Below, piece after piece: positions 27,712 through 37,175 of a DNA stretch of 64,000 nucleotides. The stretch's first letter is position 1; each line of letters opens with the position of its first letter. A model generated the notes under the pieces. That model was not told where the DNA came from, made no database searches, and worked only from the letters and a program-made list of their open reading frames with translations. The stretch comes from Lentzea guizhouensis (GTDB taxonomy: Bacteria; Actinomycetota; Actinomycetes; Mycobacteriales; Pseudonocardiaceae), in assembly GCF_001701025.1 (NCBI RefSeq), contig NZ_CP016793.1:1550001-1614000 (forward strand). The letters are read 5' to 3'. The position numbers and the translations under genes were made by a program.

Positions 27712-27933
27712 CTATGGCGCTTTGGTTTTGGTCCGGGTAGCGCCGCCGCGCCCGCGCAGCACCACGCCGGACTCGGACAGGACCCTGTGCACGAAGCCGT
27801 ACGAGCGGTTGGTGTCCTCGGCCAGTGCGCGGATGCTGGCGCCCTTTTCGTACTTCTTCTTCAGGTCAGCGGCCATCTTGACGCGGGCTTCCCCGGTGAT
27901 CCGCTTCCCCTTGGCCGTGGTGCGTGCTGTCAT
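27712..27933 (-). CDS. small helix-turn-helix DNA-binding protein
   Basis: A 73-residue basic protein with an HTH core: AADLKKKYEKGASIRALAED, then TNRSYGFVHRVLSESGVVLR, ending in GRGGATRTKTK. It belongs to a family of short HTH proteins common in actinomycetes, resembling the DNA-binding part of resolvases. It is probably a DNA-binding regulator; no target is known. It starts 22 bases after the NB-ARC gene ends, on the same strand. Confidence 0.75.
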   Translation of the reverse strand: MTARTTAKGKRITGEARVKMAADLKKKYEKGASIRALAEDTNRSYGFVHRVLSESGVVLRGRGGATRTKTKAP

Positions 27934-27954
27934 GCCGGTCGCTCCTTTTCGCGG

Positions 27955-30068
27955 TCAGGCGGTCGGTTGGTCGAGGGCGGCTCGCCGGTCGATGACGGCG
28001 GCCTTGCTCTTGTCCGCGCCGGGGCCGGCGGCGGTGTAGTAGTCGATGGCTTGGCCGTAACGGCGGGCGGCCTCGGCCGTGTCGCCAAGCTCGGCATGGA
28101 CCTCGCCGAGCACGGTGCACAGGTCGGCCAGGTAGCCGACCGAGCCGTAGTCGTGCACGGCCTGCTCGATCTCGGCCAACTCGGAGGCCGCCTCGGCGGC
28201 TTGTCCGTTCAATGTCAGGGCCCGCGCCAGGTGCAGGACGGTGCGGGCGTGGCCGATGTCGTCGCCGATGCCGGCGAACATGCTCGCCGCCAGCCGCAGG
28301 TGGTGGGCTGCGAGCCGGGCGTCGGCGATCTTGGGGTGCAGGGCGGTCTCGCCGAGGCGGCGGTGCCGCAGCGCGATGCTGCGGGCGTCGTTCATCTCCT
28401 CGGCGATGGTCAGTGACCGTTGCAGGTCGGACAGGGCGGTGTGCGGGTCGTCGGCCTTGAGGTAGGCGCGGGCGCGGGTTGACAGCGCACCGGACTGCAG
28501 CCACGGGTCGCTGACTTCGTCAGCGCGCTCGACGGCGATGGTGCAGATGTCGACGGCGGCCTCGTGGCGTCCGAGGTTGGTCAGGCCGAAGCCCTGCCGG
28601 GTGCGGCAGACCACCTCCAAGATGTGCCCGGCGTCGGCGGCGGCGTTGGCTCCGAGGAACTGTGAGCGCACCAGCTCACTGGCGGCGTAGTTGGGGCGCA
28701 GCGGGTTCCACAGGACCTCGCCGAACTGGTACACCAGCTCCGTCCAGCCCTGGTCGGCGGCGACCTGCTGCGCAGCGAGAAGGTTGGAGCGTTCGGTGTC
28801 GGCCCAGTCCAAGGCAGCCTTGGCGTCGTCGAACACGCTCGTGTCGAGGTCGGCGTAGACGTCGCTGAACCGGCGAGGGAAGGGGTTGATGACCTTGTCG
28901 GCTGCTGCCGCGCGCCGCAGGTACCACTCGACCATCCGGCGACGAACGGTCAGCCGCTCGTCCTGGTCGTCCTGGTCGGCTAGGGCCTGGACGTGTTCGC
29001 GCAGGACGTCGTGCAGCCGGTAGCGCTCGTCGCCGGTCTCGGAGACGAGGTTGGCCTCCACCAGCCGTCCGAGTCCGCGGTCGACCGCACTGATCGACAC
29101 GTCGAGCCCGGCGGCGAGCGGCTCGGAGGTGAACTCGGCGCCGGGGTGCTCGGCCAGGCCGCGGTAGAGCCGGGCGGTGGTGGCGTCAAGGTCCTCATAG
29201 CTCATCTGCAGCACTCCTTCGACGGACAGCTCGTGCGGGTCCGAGGCGGTGGACGCCTCGGCGAGGCGGATCAGGCGGGTGATCAGGCGAGCCGGGTCGC
29301 GCCGGGGATGCGCGGCCAGGTGGGCTCCGGCGATGGTCAGGGCCAATGGGTGCCCGTGACAGCGGGCGGCCAGGGCGTGCAGCAGCTCCTCGCCGAGAGG
29401 TTGACGGTCTTCGTCGAGCAGGCCGGCCAGGAGGATGGCGCCGGTGGCGGCGGGAAAGCAGTCGAGGTCGAGGTGGCGGAAGCCCGTGACGGCCAGTCCG
29501 GCGAGGCGGTGGCGGCTGGTGACCAGGATCGTGCCGCGCGCCGTGGCGGGTACCAGGGGCTGCACCTGCTCGGCGGAGCGGCATTGTCGACCAGCACGGC
29601 CACCGCCTTGTCCGCGGTGACCGTCCGGTACAGCGCGACCAGCTCGGCCACCTCGCCCGGCAGGTCGTCGGCGGCGATTCCGAGCGCACGGAGCCACCCG
29701 GCGAGGACCTGCGGTGTGGCTGGCGGCGGGTGGCCGCTCCAGCCGTTGAGGTCAATGTGCAGCACGCCGTCGGGGTAGCGCTCGTGGTGCGCGTCGAGCC
29801 AACGCACCGCCAAGCCGGTCTTGCCGACCCCACCCAGGCCGGTCACCACCACGCGGGTCGGGCCTGCCGTGGCCAACAGTCGGTCCAGGCGCTCCAGTTC
29901 GTCTACGCGATCGACCCAGGTACGTCCGGGCGGCGGAAGCTGCCGAGGCACCCGCCCGCGACGCTCGGAAGCCTGCAGGACGATGGTGTCGGCGGTGACC
30001 GTGCGGGCTTGCAGCACCTGGCCGTAGACCGATCCGGACACCGTGTTGATGTACTCGGCCTCGTTCAC
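27955..30068 (-). pseudogene. NB-ARC - TPR regulator-type protein, frameshifted near 29578
   Basis: From the GTG at 30068 the protein opens with NEAEYINTVSGSVYGQVLQA, a short N-terminal segment known from actinobacterial NB-ARC proteins. Walker A is VVVTGLGGVGKTGLAVRWL and Walker B AVAVLVDNAA. Right after DNAA the frame breaks near 29575-29583. The continuing frame carries ARGTILVTSRHRLAGLAV (sensor), GHPLALTIAGAHLA, a winged-helix part and about 400 residues of TPR (for example TALSDLQRSLTIAEEMNDAR). A single missing base would join both parts. The start overlaps the stop of the DUF574 methyltransferase (GTGA), so the two are coupled. Confidence 0.8.
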
Positions 30069-30901
30069 GCACGCTCCGCCGGCTCGGGACGGCGGCCAGC
30101 GAGCACGGCGTTGCCCCACAGGCACTCGCGCCGGACGAGGGTCAGGCCGTCTGGTCGCCACAAGCCGATCGGCGCTACGCCGTCCGGGTGCGGTTGCCAC
30201 GGTCCCAGCAGGTCGGCGAACTGCCGCCGGTTTCGGTGGACGAACGTGATCCCGGCCTTGGCGAGACAGTCCTCGACCGCGGCGGCCGTCTCCAGCCCGA
30301 GGACGATGCCGTCGGCGTGCGAGGCGGCCAGTAGCGAGCCGGGTGCCAGCCGCTCGTGGTACCCGGCCAAAGTGGCGGCCGGGTCTTCGGCGTCGGGCAG
30401 GCAATGCAGCACCGACCCGACCACCACGCCCACCGGGCGGGTCAAATCGAGAAGCCGAGTCGTCACGGCATGGTCGAGTACTTCCTCGACGTGCCGCAGG
30501 TCGGCCTCAATCACGCCGGTGCTCGGATCATCCTCACGGACGACTAGCTCGAGACCGGCGACGGCTACGGGGTCGCGGTCGACATAGACGACACGGGCCT
30601 GGGGCTGCTCGGCCTGGGCGAGTTCATGCACGTGACGAACGCCGCCCAGGCCCGCGCCCAGGTCGAGGAACTGTTCGATCCCGGCGGTGAGCATGTGCAG
30701 CACCGCGCGACGCACGAAAGCGCGACTTTCGCGGACGAACGCGTCGTAGTGCGGCACCAACGCCATGATCGCGGCGGCCGTCACGCGGTCGGACGCGAAA
30801 TTGTGCCCGCCGCCGAGCAGGCGGTCATAGATCCGGGACAGCGACGGCACATCGACATCGACAGACGCGCCCCGCTCGTGCGCGCCCTCCTGCGTCACCA
30901 T
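30065..30901 (-). CDS. DUF574 SAM-dependent methyltransferase
   Basis: A 278-residue member of the DUF574/Methyltransf_19 family that is expanded in actinomycetes. Typical marks are VPSLSRIYDRLLGGGHNFAS, then EQFLDLGAGL (motif I), ARVVYVDRDPVAVAG and VGVVVGSVLHCLPD. I start at the ATG at 30901 after a G-rich RBS region; the longer upstream frame has no family resemblance. The substrate of the family is unknown. It is co-translated with the NB-ARC-TPR gene downstream. Confidence 0.85.
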   Translation of the reverse strand: MVTQEGAHERGASVDVDVPSLSRIYDRLLGGGHNFASDRVTAAAIMALVPHYDAFVRESRAFVRRAVLHMLTAGIEQFLDLGAGLGGVRHVHELAQAEQPQARVVYVDRDPVAVAGLELVVREDDPSTGVIEADLRHVEEVLDHAVTTRLLDLTRPVGVVVGSVLHCLPDAEDPAATLAGYHERLAPGSLLAASHADGIVLGLETAAAVEDCLAKAGITFVHRNRRQFADLLGPWQPHPDGVAPIGLWRPDGLTLVRRECLWGNAVLAGRRPEPAERA

Positions 30902-31185
30902 CACCGTGCCGTTCTCCCCGCCCCGGCTCGTACTCACGAGCCCGACTCGCCGCGCACTCTGATCGACTCGGGGCAGGCTGACGGGTAGTGGTTCGCCCGC
31001 TTTGCCCAAAGTCGACCGAGTCGATTGGTGTCGGCGATTAGACCGGCGGTAGGAAGATCCGAACCAGAGCGGGACCCGGGCGCTCATGAGGCGCTGGTGG
31101 GGCGGCACCCCGCCTGAGCACCCCTTTTACCTCGGCCATGATCACCCGCACGGGTGGCCTCGAACGCGGCAGAGCGAGCAGCGGG
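30902..31185. promoter_or_regulatory. intergenic region, no gene seen
   Basis: Two leftward genes are separated by 284 bases. It should hold the promoter of the DUF574/NB-ARC pair; no clear hairpin or small gene was found. Confidence 0.4.
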
Positions 31186-32454
31186 TCAGTTCTCGTCGAA
31201 GTACGCCTCGGCGGCGCGGCGGATCTGCGCGAGTCGCTTCGACACCGCGCTGTGGTTGGCGTAGCCGAGCACGTCGGCGATCTCGGTCCTGCTGGTCACG
31301 CCGCTGTTGAGCAGCACGACGATCTCCCGGTTCCGGGCATCCAGCAGCGTGAGGAAGTCGTTGGTGACCAGGTTGCCCAGCACCTCGCTCTCCGGTCCCT
31401 GGACAGGGACGGTGTCGGTCAGCTCGACGAACTTCACCGTCACCTTGCGCCGCTTCCCGTGCAGCTTGCGCTCGAAGTCCTCGCGCGCGTACGACCAGTG
31501 GCTGGAGAAGTCGTCCTCGACCCGGTGGGAGCGGACCGCGTCCAGGATGCCGCGCAGTCGGCCGGTCCTGTCGGCGGCCTCCACGGTCTCGGCCACGGCG
31601 TCGCGGGCGTCGTCCTCGCCGAACCAGACCTGTCCGCCCATCCGCGGGTTGCCGGCCACGGCCCCGGCGAGCACGCTGCCGTCCTCCAGGGTGACCGGGC
31701 CGGGTGTCTTGCCCTTGTCGATCTCAGGGAAGTCCCGCAGGCGCTCTTGGATGGTGGTGGTGACGGCGGGCACCCAGAAGTCCAGGTTGTGGGCCAGCAG
31801 CCGGATCGGGTCGTCGCCTGAGAACGCCTTCATCTTCGACCCCGACACCAGGTGCGGCCACACCGTCCACGCCCAGGCGCGGGCCAGCCGTTCCTCGAAG
31901 TCGGGCGGCAGGAAGTCGTCGATGCCCGACCAGTCGGCCATGAACGGCCACTGCCCGCCCCGCAGCAACGGGAGCTCGAACATGTCCAGGACACGCTTGG
32001 GCAGCAGATGGAACAGCGGCGCGTACTCGAAGTACCGCGCCCGTGTCCGCGGGACGAAGGTGACGTTGACGTCGCCGAGGTCGGCGATCCTGGTCATCGG
32101 CTGTGGCAGGTCGTCCAGGTCGAAGAAGCGCCGCCGGAACTGGGCTGCCTCCCACAGCATGTTCCACTGCGCGATCGCGAGGAACTCTTCGGACGAGGTG
32201 TAGGTGGCTGGGAGCGTCACGTACTCCGGCGGAGCTGGTTCGAGCGGCCGGACCACGCCGCCGAAGATGTACCCGGCCGAGATGTTCCGCAGGTGCGGGT
32301 ACTCCTCCGGGCAGGCGTCCGCCTCCGGGAGGAACACGTCATCGCGGCGCCACTCCAGCACCTCGGCAGGGGTCGGCTCCTGTTCGCCGCACACCTCACC
32401 GTCCGCCACCTGCTGCTCCATGCCTTGACCGGTCCGCTCGTCGATCTGAGTCAT
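31186..32454 (-). CDS. hypothetical protein with C-terminal helix-turn-helix
   Basis: A 422-residue soluble protein. The last 55 residues (LLDARNREIVVLLNSGVTSR, then TEIADVLGYANHSAVSKRLA) resemble the region-4-type HTH of sigma factors and LuxR regulators. The main body (PHLRNISAGYIFGGVVRPLE, then WPFMADWSGIDDFLPPDFEE) has no recognised domain. The ATG at 32454 has GGAGG unusually close, so a start a few codons downstream is possible. It is divergent from the next gene. Confidence 0.65.
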   Translation of the reverse strand: MTQIDERTGQGMEQQVADGEVCGEQEPTPAEVLEWRRDDVFLPEADACPEEYPHLRNISAGYIFGGVVRPLEPAPPEYVTLPATYTSSEEFLAIAQWNMLWEAAQFRRRFFDLDDLPQPMTRIADLGDVNVTFVPRTRARYFEYAPLFHLLPKRVLDMFELPLLRGGQWPFMADWSGIDDFLPPDFEERLARAWAWTVWPHLVSGSKMKAFSGDDPIRLLAHNLDFWVPAVTTTIQERLRDFPEIDKGKTPGPVTLEDGSVLAGAVAGNPRMGGQVWFGEDDARDAVAETVEAADRTGRLRGILDAVRSHRVEDDFSSHWSYAREDFERKLHGKRRKVTVKFVELTDTVPVQGPESEVLGNLVTNDFLTLLDARNREIVVLLNSGVTSRTEIADVLGYANHSAVSKRLAQIRRAAEAYFDEN

Positions 32455-32632
32455 ACCTCCATCACGACAGTCTCCGCCGGATTCGTTCCGGACACGCCCG
32501 GTCTGAGTGCTTCTTACCTCCGGCGTCACCGACCAAGATGGCCAGGCGCGCACGGTGCATCCGCACTGCGGCGAACCGCCAGAGTCCAGGCGAGTCGAAC
32601 ATATGTGCGAGCACGGTGGTAGTTTGCCCGAC

Positions 32633-32944
32633 GTGACTCCGCCGCCTTCAACCCCCGCGCCGGACGGCGCACTGCGCTACCGAGTCGATCAGACCGGCAC
32701 GAGGATCGCCGTCCTTCCCGCCACTTGCAAAGGCGGACGACACATCGTCGTCCCCGGAGTCAGCAGAGCAATCTCTGCCGGAGGCGAGGTCCGCGTGGAC
32801 TGCCCCGCCTGCGCAGCGACACCCGGAGTCGACGCGAGCTGGCGTTTGATCAGCAGCCACGCCAGCCCCGACCGCGCCGAACTGGACGACCAGCCCTACG
32901 GCGACCTCATCCACCGCGTGCGGGCGGCGACCGGCGCGAGGTAG
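32633..32944 (+). CDS. small hypothetical protein, possible zinc-binding
   Basis: About 103 residues from a GTG at 32633 (an ATG at 32603 is the alternative). It contains TCKGGRHIVVPG and VDCPACAATPGVD; the C, H and CPxC spacing could form a zinc site. It is followed 11 bases later by another small gene. Function not recognised. Confidence 0.5.
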   Translation: MTPPPSTPAPDGALRYRVDQTGTRIAVLPATCKGGRHIVVPGVSRAISAGGEVRVDCPACAATPGVDASWRLISSHASPDRAELDDQPYGDLIHRVRAATGAR

Positions 32945-32955
32945 GCGGGTGTGTC

Positions 32956-33264
32956 GTGATCAACAGCCCGTTCACGCGTTGGGAGGGCGATGACATCCAC
33001 GGACGCAGGCCGGTCCTCACATCGGCGTGGGTCAACCTGGACATCCTTTTCTCCCGGCCGGCGGACGCACCACGGCACGTCATCGTGACCGGGCTGGACC
33101 TCACGGGCGTGGTGCCCGGACGGCTTCATGGCCGCTTCCCCAGCGTGGAGGGCGACTGGTACGGGATCGTCAACTACGAGATCGGCTACGCCGACGGCCG
33201 CCGCGACAAGCTCTCCCTGGTCGACCAGTTCGTACCGTTCACCGCGCTGCGCGAACGCCGGTAG
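32956..33264 (+). CDS. small hypothetical protein
   Basis: A 102-residue protein starting at GTG 32956 (INSPFTRWEGDDIHGRRPVL). It has alternating hydrophobic beta-like stretches (RHVIVTGLDLTGVVPGRLHG, then WYGIVNYEIGYADGRRDKLS), suggesting a small beta-sheet domain. No family recognised; coupled to the gene upstream by spacing. Confidence 0.55.
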   Translation: MINSPFTRWEGDDIHGRRPVLTSAWVNLDILFSRPADAPRHVIVTGLDLTGVVPGRLHGRFPSVEGDWYGIVNYEIGYADGRRDKLSLVDQFVPFTALRERR

Positions 33265-33334
33265 CCGACGAGTTGAGGCGTGCTCGGCACGTAACAACCG
33301 CGACAACCTCCCGTCCACCTGCGATTCTCTCTCG

Positions 33335-34546
33335 GTGAACGACGACGGCCCCAGCTGGGATTCTCTACGGCAGCGACTCACCAAAGCGGTCTTCAGCCCT
33401 GCCGGATCTGCCGCGCTGGAACGAGCAATTGATCAAGCGGAACGCTTGCTCGGCCCATCCTGGCCACGCCGCCAGTTCGAGCGCAAGGGTTGGTGGCCAA
33501 GCGAGTTCAACCTGCTCGCGTTCCACGCCGCGGTACTGCCGCAGTTCCTGGCGCTGGTCATGCGGTTGGAGGAAGCAGCCGAAGAGCCGACCTTCGCGAC
33601 GGTGCTGCGGGGCCTCAAACGAGGCGTGACCAGCACCGACTGGCGTCACGCCCTTCTGCAACTCGAAGTCAGTCGGGCCCTCCGGAACTCCGGCACGACC
33701 ATCATCTTCGAGCCCGAGATCAGCGGCAGTCGAAACAGGGCCGACCTCATGATCACGCCTTCAGAGGGCTCACCGTTCCTCGTCGAAACCACCTCCCTTA
33801 CTCGTGCCGATGTCGACCAGGCGTGGGAGGAGTACGAACACACAATCTGGCAAGCGGTGACCGCCTTCGAACTCCGCCACAACGTACGCATCGCAGTGGA
33901 GTTGATCGACCACCGCAACGAGGCCGAGACCACCACGTGGCTCGCTACCATCGAAACGACGGCGGCCAACAGCGAACACGAAGTTCAGCGTGTCGAGTCA
34001 GCGATGGGGCGAGCAGAGGTCCGTCGAGCCGGTTCGCCGATGCCTGAGAGCACGTTCGTCGGTGCTGTAGCGACTCGAGATGGCTGGCGGCGCCTTGGCC
34101 GAGCTCTTCAAGCCAAGGCCCGCCAAAGTGAAGGGTCGTTGCCTGTCTGGCTGCGCGTCGATGCACTTGACGGCTTCTTCCAGTTCACGGAGTTCGCCAC
34201 CCTGGACTGGGCCGAGCGCGTAGAGCGGGTTGCGACGAACCTCCGCGAAGACCTGGCCGGTGCCAGCCACCTGGCCGGAGTCGTCCTCTCGTCCGGCCCG
34301 GCCGTAGCAGTCGGCGCGACAGACTCGACAGCCGAGAACCAGACGACGCGCTCGACGAGCGGATGCGGACTACGCCGCCTCATCAGCGCACACACCGTCC
34401 GAGAGACGGTCATTGTTGCTCTACGCGACGATTTAACCGACCAACGGGAACGATGGATCGCGGCATACGCCACGGAGCCCGACTGGCTCTCGCAAGACCT
34501 CTCCAATCAGGCACGACCGCAACTGGCGACCTTCCTGGCTGACTGA
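33335..34546 (+). CDS. hypothetical protein with possible PD-(D/E)XK nuclease core
   Basis: A 403-residue protein from the GTG at 33335. Residues 107-155 show a pattern like restriction-endonuclease folds: a helix with Glu111 (LLQLEVSRALRNSG), then IIFEPEISGSRNRADLMI with Asp137, then PFLVETTSL with Glu151 where the usual ExK has become ExT. The rest is helical and unfamiliar. No methyltransferase or ATPase partner flanks it, so it is not an obvious restriction system. The nuclease reading is tentative. It is followed by the first copy of the composite repeat element. Confidence 0.5.
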   Translation: MNDDGPSWDSLRQRLTKAVFSPAGSAALERAIDQAERLLGPSWPRRQFERKGWWPSEFNLLAFHAAVLPQFLALVMRLEEAAEEPTFATVLRGLKRGVTSTDWRHALLQLEVSRALRNSGTTIIFEPEISGSRNRADLMITPSEGSPFLVETTSLTRADVDQAWEEYEHTIWQAVTAFELRHNVRIAVELIDHRNEAETTTWLATIETTAANSEHEVQRVESAMGRAEVRRAGSPMPESTFVGAVATRDGWRRLGRALQAKARQSEGSLPVWLRVDALDGFFQFTEFATLDWAERVERVATNLREDLAGASHLAGVVLSSGPAVAVGATDSTAENQTTRSTSGCGLRRLISAHTVRETVIVALRDDLTDQRERWIAAYATEPDWLSQDLSNQARPQLATFLAD

Positions 34547-34589
34547 CGCAACCCTGCGGTTACCCGGCCTGAGAGGCAACGCCCCGCGA

Positions 34590-35244
34590 TGGGGGGACGG
34601 GACGGAGCCCCGCCCCCCACGGGCGCTATTCGGGCGCGGACAACCCGAAACTCGACTCCACCACCAGGCTGCCGGTGTGAAACCGCTGGTCAGCCCTGTT
34701 CCCATCCTTTGGTACTCCCGCCCGAGGTCCGGCCCTCCGCACAACCGATCTCGCGCAGGGTGGTGCCCTCCCCGAGGTCCGGCCCTCCGCACAACCGATC
34801 TCGCGCAGGGTGGTGCCCTCCCCGAGGTCCGGCCCTCCGCACAACCGATCTCGCGCAGGGTGGTGCCCTCCCCGAGGTCCGGCCCTCCGCACAACCGATC
34901 TCGCGCAGGGTGGTGCCCTCCCCGAGGTCCGGCCCTCCGCACAACCGATCTCGCGCAGGGTGGTGCCCTCCCCGAGGTCCGGCCCTCCGCACAACCGATC
35001 TCGCGCAGGGTGGTGCCCTCCCCGAGGTCCGGCCCTCCGCACAACCGATCTCGCGCAGGGTGGTGCCCTCCCCGAGGTCCGGCCCTCCGCACAACCGATC
35101 TCGCGCAGGGTGGTGCCCTCCCCGAGGTCCGGCCCTCCGCACAACCGATCTCGCGCAGGGTGGTGCCCTCCCCGAGGTCCGGCCAGGGCGGCGGCACGTA
35201 CCGAGATCACCAACCGACAGGAGTCAATGCCGCCGCCACTGGCC
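34590..35244 (+). repeat. composite repeat element copy 1, array of nine 50-bp units
   Basis: The copy opens with a G/C hairpin (34590-34619: GGGGGGACGGG against CCCCGCCCCCC), followed by a conserved core containing ACTCCACCACCAGGCTGCC and CCATCCTTTGGTACTCCCG. Nine apparently identical 50-bp tandem units run from 34721 to 35170 (start CCCGAGGTCCGGCCCTCCGC), then a partial unit. A closing hairpin pairs 35181-35196 (GGCCAGGGCGGCGGCA) with 35228-35244 (TGCCGCCGCCACTGGCC). The unit is not a multiple of three, so the long frames crossing it cannot code a periodic protein. Related copies lie at 44.7, 49.8 and 57.2 kb. Confidence 0.9.
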
Positions 35245-35511
35245 TCCAAACCTCGAACTGCTGCCGGTGAAATGGCGGGTTATCAACAAATCCGGCATCC
35301 GCATGAAACACCGTACTCGTGACAACCCTGCCGGATCGTTGCTTCCTGGATGGTGTCCACGACGTGACACCACCAGGGCAACCACACACCATGATCAACT
35401 CGCTGATGATCAGCATCATTCCAAGATCATCAGAGTCACTGCGAGGATGCGCTTGTTAGCCATTGAAGGCGTAGCCAGACTAACGAACCGCCCCCGGCGT
35501 ACAGGGCGTGC

Positions 35512-36290
35512 TCAGAAGCGGGTCACCGAGTCGAGAAGGTTTTTGGCGACGTCGCGGAGTTTGATGTTTTCGTGCTGTGATCGCTGCACGAGCATCGCGA
35601 ACGCCTCATCGGCAGTGCAGGAGTGCACGGCCATCAGGACGCCCTTCGCCTGATCGATCACGGCCCGCGACACGAGGGCGTGTTCCAGCCCGCTGATGTG
35701 TTCGCTCGCGCGCTGCCATCGGTGGGCGCTGGCGATCGTGGCCGACGCCGCCGTGGTGAACAGCCGCATGAGTCCTTCGTCGAACGGGTCGAATGCTGCC
35801 GCGGTGTAGCTGTAGATGTTGAGCGAGCCGAGATGTTCCTCATCGGCGGACGTTGAGGAAGGCAACAGCACCGGCACGGACAGGTAGGCGCGGATGCCGT
35901 GCTCCGCAGCGGCCGCTTCGAACTCCGGCCATTGGTCGAGGTGCTCGCCGACCACCGCCCGCACCGCGCGCAGGGTGTGCGCGGACTCGAGGCATGGGCC
36001 GCGGTTGGCGCTGTACTGCTTCTCATCGACGTCGATCAGCCGTGGGTCCGTGGTGGCGGCGGTGCGCGGTTGTGCCAGGTCTATCAGCGACACCGTGACC
36101 GCGTCGGCATCCGGGATTGCTCTGCTCGCGGTGTCGGCCAGCCTCTGCAGCGCGGTGTCGAGGGCTCTTCGCCGGTGAAGGAGTCGCGCAGCACTGTCAG
36201 CGCCTCGGCGGTGTCGTCGAGTCTGGTCAGTGCGTCGGGACGGTCGCCATCGTCGGGAGGCGTCTCGGACTCGTGCGTTTCATCGGCCAT
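35512..36290 (-). pseudogene. GAF-ANTAR regulator, copy A, frameshifted near 36165
   Basis: This is the paralog of the intact gene at 57950-58738. From the ATG at 36290 it reads ESETPPDDGDRPDALTRLDD and LTVLRDSFTGEEP, then breaks near 36165. The other frame continues through a GAF-type domain (YSANRGPCLESAHTLRAV, then LSVPVLLPSS) and a C-terminal ANTAR RNA-binding domain (SRAVIDQAKGVLMAVHSCTA). One base is missing relative to copy B. If the lesion is real, translation could restart at the internal ATG at 36093, giving GAF-ANTAR without the first 70 residues. ANTAR proteins bind paired RNA hairpins to prevent transcription termination. Confidence 0.8.
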
Positions 36291-36404
36291 GCCGCGGCAC
36301 CTCGTGGGTCAGAGGAACTGTCCACGGCGCCGCTTTCTTGACGTCGTCAGGGCATGGTACGCAGTGATCAAGACACGGCAGCAGCCGTCCAGCCGCTGAC
36401 ACGA

Positions 36405-36460
36405 GCCGGCCCCGGCGCGAGGAGCTGCAGAGTTTCAACTTTACCCGCGCCGGGGCCGGC
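36405..36460 (-). promoter_or_regulatory. conserved hairpin upstream of GAF-ANTAR copy A
   Basis: A perfect 15-bp stem: GCCGGCCCCGGCGCG (36405-36419) against CGCGCCGGGGCCGGC (36446-36460), with a 26-base loop. The loop shares GAGCTGCAGAGTTTCAACT with the equivalent hairpin at 58855-58907, while the stems differ. It lies about 115 bases upstream of the ANTAR start, so it could be a leader RNA structure or an operator. Confidence 0.6.
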
Positions 36461-36654
36461 CGGTCCGCTCGAAAGCGGTCCTGCCGTGTGCACGCATGCG
36501 TGTACGGCGCCCCTTCGATACCCGCCTGGCGGTGATCCAATCCTGCGTGGACCAGATTGACACGTAACACCTTGTGCGCCCGAGCGTCCTTCGCAGCGCC
36601 TCGTCCGTAAGTCAGCGGATCACGAGGGTTGAGCCGGTCGTATTGATCACAAGG

Positions 36655-36963
36655 TCAAGGGGATGTCGCGGAGCGATCATCGAGCGGAGAGCCGGGCCGG
36701 AACCACTCAGTGCGGTGGTTGTGGTTGGCGCCGGCGACATTTCCGGCGGCTGGCCGGTCCCCGTCCGGGTCGAGGACAGTGCCGCTTTCAGCGGCGGGGA
36801 GCCGGTACCAACCTGAACAGCCGTTAGTGCACGGGTGGTTCATCTCGGTCAGCACGAGAACACCGTTCTCACCGGGCACCGGTTGCTGCCAGGTGATGGT
36901 GCCGGTGTCGGCACACAGGTCACAGACGTGTTCGACCTGTTCGGGCTGCACATCGACGAGCAT
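36655..36963 (-). CDS. small zinc-ribbon protein, copy A
   Basis: A 102-residue protein with two paired-cysteine motifs, CDLCADTG and CTNGC, separated by the strand TITWQQPVPGENGVLVLTEM and a His (MNHPC), which together look like a small zinc ribbon. The C-terminal half is Gly/Pro-rich. It is duplicated at 59170-59471, where the copy is frameshifted. A trace of the same gene (ending ...GCCAGCCTGAACAGCC) is visible at 50100-50205. Function unknown. Confidence 0.6.
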   Translation of the reverse strand: MLVDVQPEQVEHVCDLCADTGTITWQQPVPGENGVLVLTEMNHPCTNGCSGWYRLPAAESGTVLDPDGDRPAAGNVAGANHNHRTEWFRPGSPLDDRSATSP

Positions 36964-37047
36964 CCGGCAGCGAAGGCCTTTGTCCGGATTGTGTCACCTG
37001 GATGGGCGATCGAGCCCTTCGGCCGGGGCACGGCCAGCGTGTGAAGA

Positions 37048-37079
37048 GGCCCGGCGCGCCTGGGGGTGCGGGCCGGGCC
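37048..37079 (-). terminator. GC-rich palindrome downstream of STAS gene
   Basis: GGCCCGGCGCGC and GCGGGCCGGGCC pair around the loop CTGGGGGT with one mismatch. It lies about 100 bases after the leftward STAS gene, as expected for a terminator; a close copy occurs at 59558-59589. Confidence 0.5.
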
Positions 37080-37175
37080 TGCCCCGAGTATCGCGTGGCC
37101 CGCGATGGTGTTACTTCCTGACTCCGCAGACGCAACGGCCACGATCGCGAACGCCGCGCGCTCCAACCATGTGTA

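Larger units (their letters stand above)
35512..37110. repeat. segmental duplication, copy A (partner 57950-59630)
   Basis: This stretch and 57950-59630 carry the same order: GAF-ANTAR gene, leader hairpin, non-coding stretch, zinc-ribbon gene and a palindrome. They match closely also between genes (for example both have CAGAGGAACTGTCCACGGCG upstream of the ANTAR gene). Both copies are direct and each lies just right of a nine-unit repeat array. Confidence 0.8.

Noticed and set aside
34721..35184. The 50-bp array as a CRISPR array
   Set aside because: All 50 bases of every unit are the same; there are no unique spacers between repeats.
34433..35322. Long frames on both strands through the 50-bp array, encoding repetitive proteins
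   Set aside because: The unit is not a multiple of three, so the peptide repeat only appears every three units and all frames stay open; similarity among elements is at DNA level, including hairpins.
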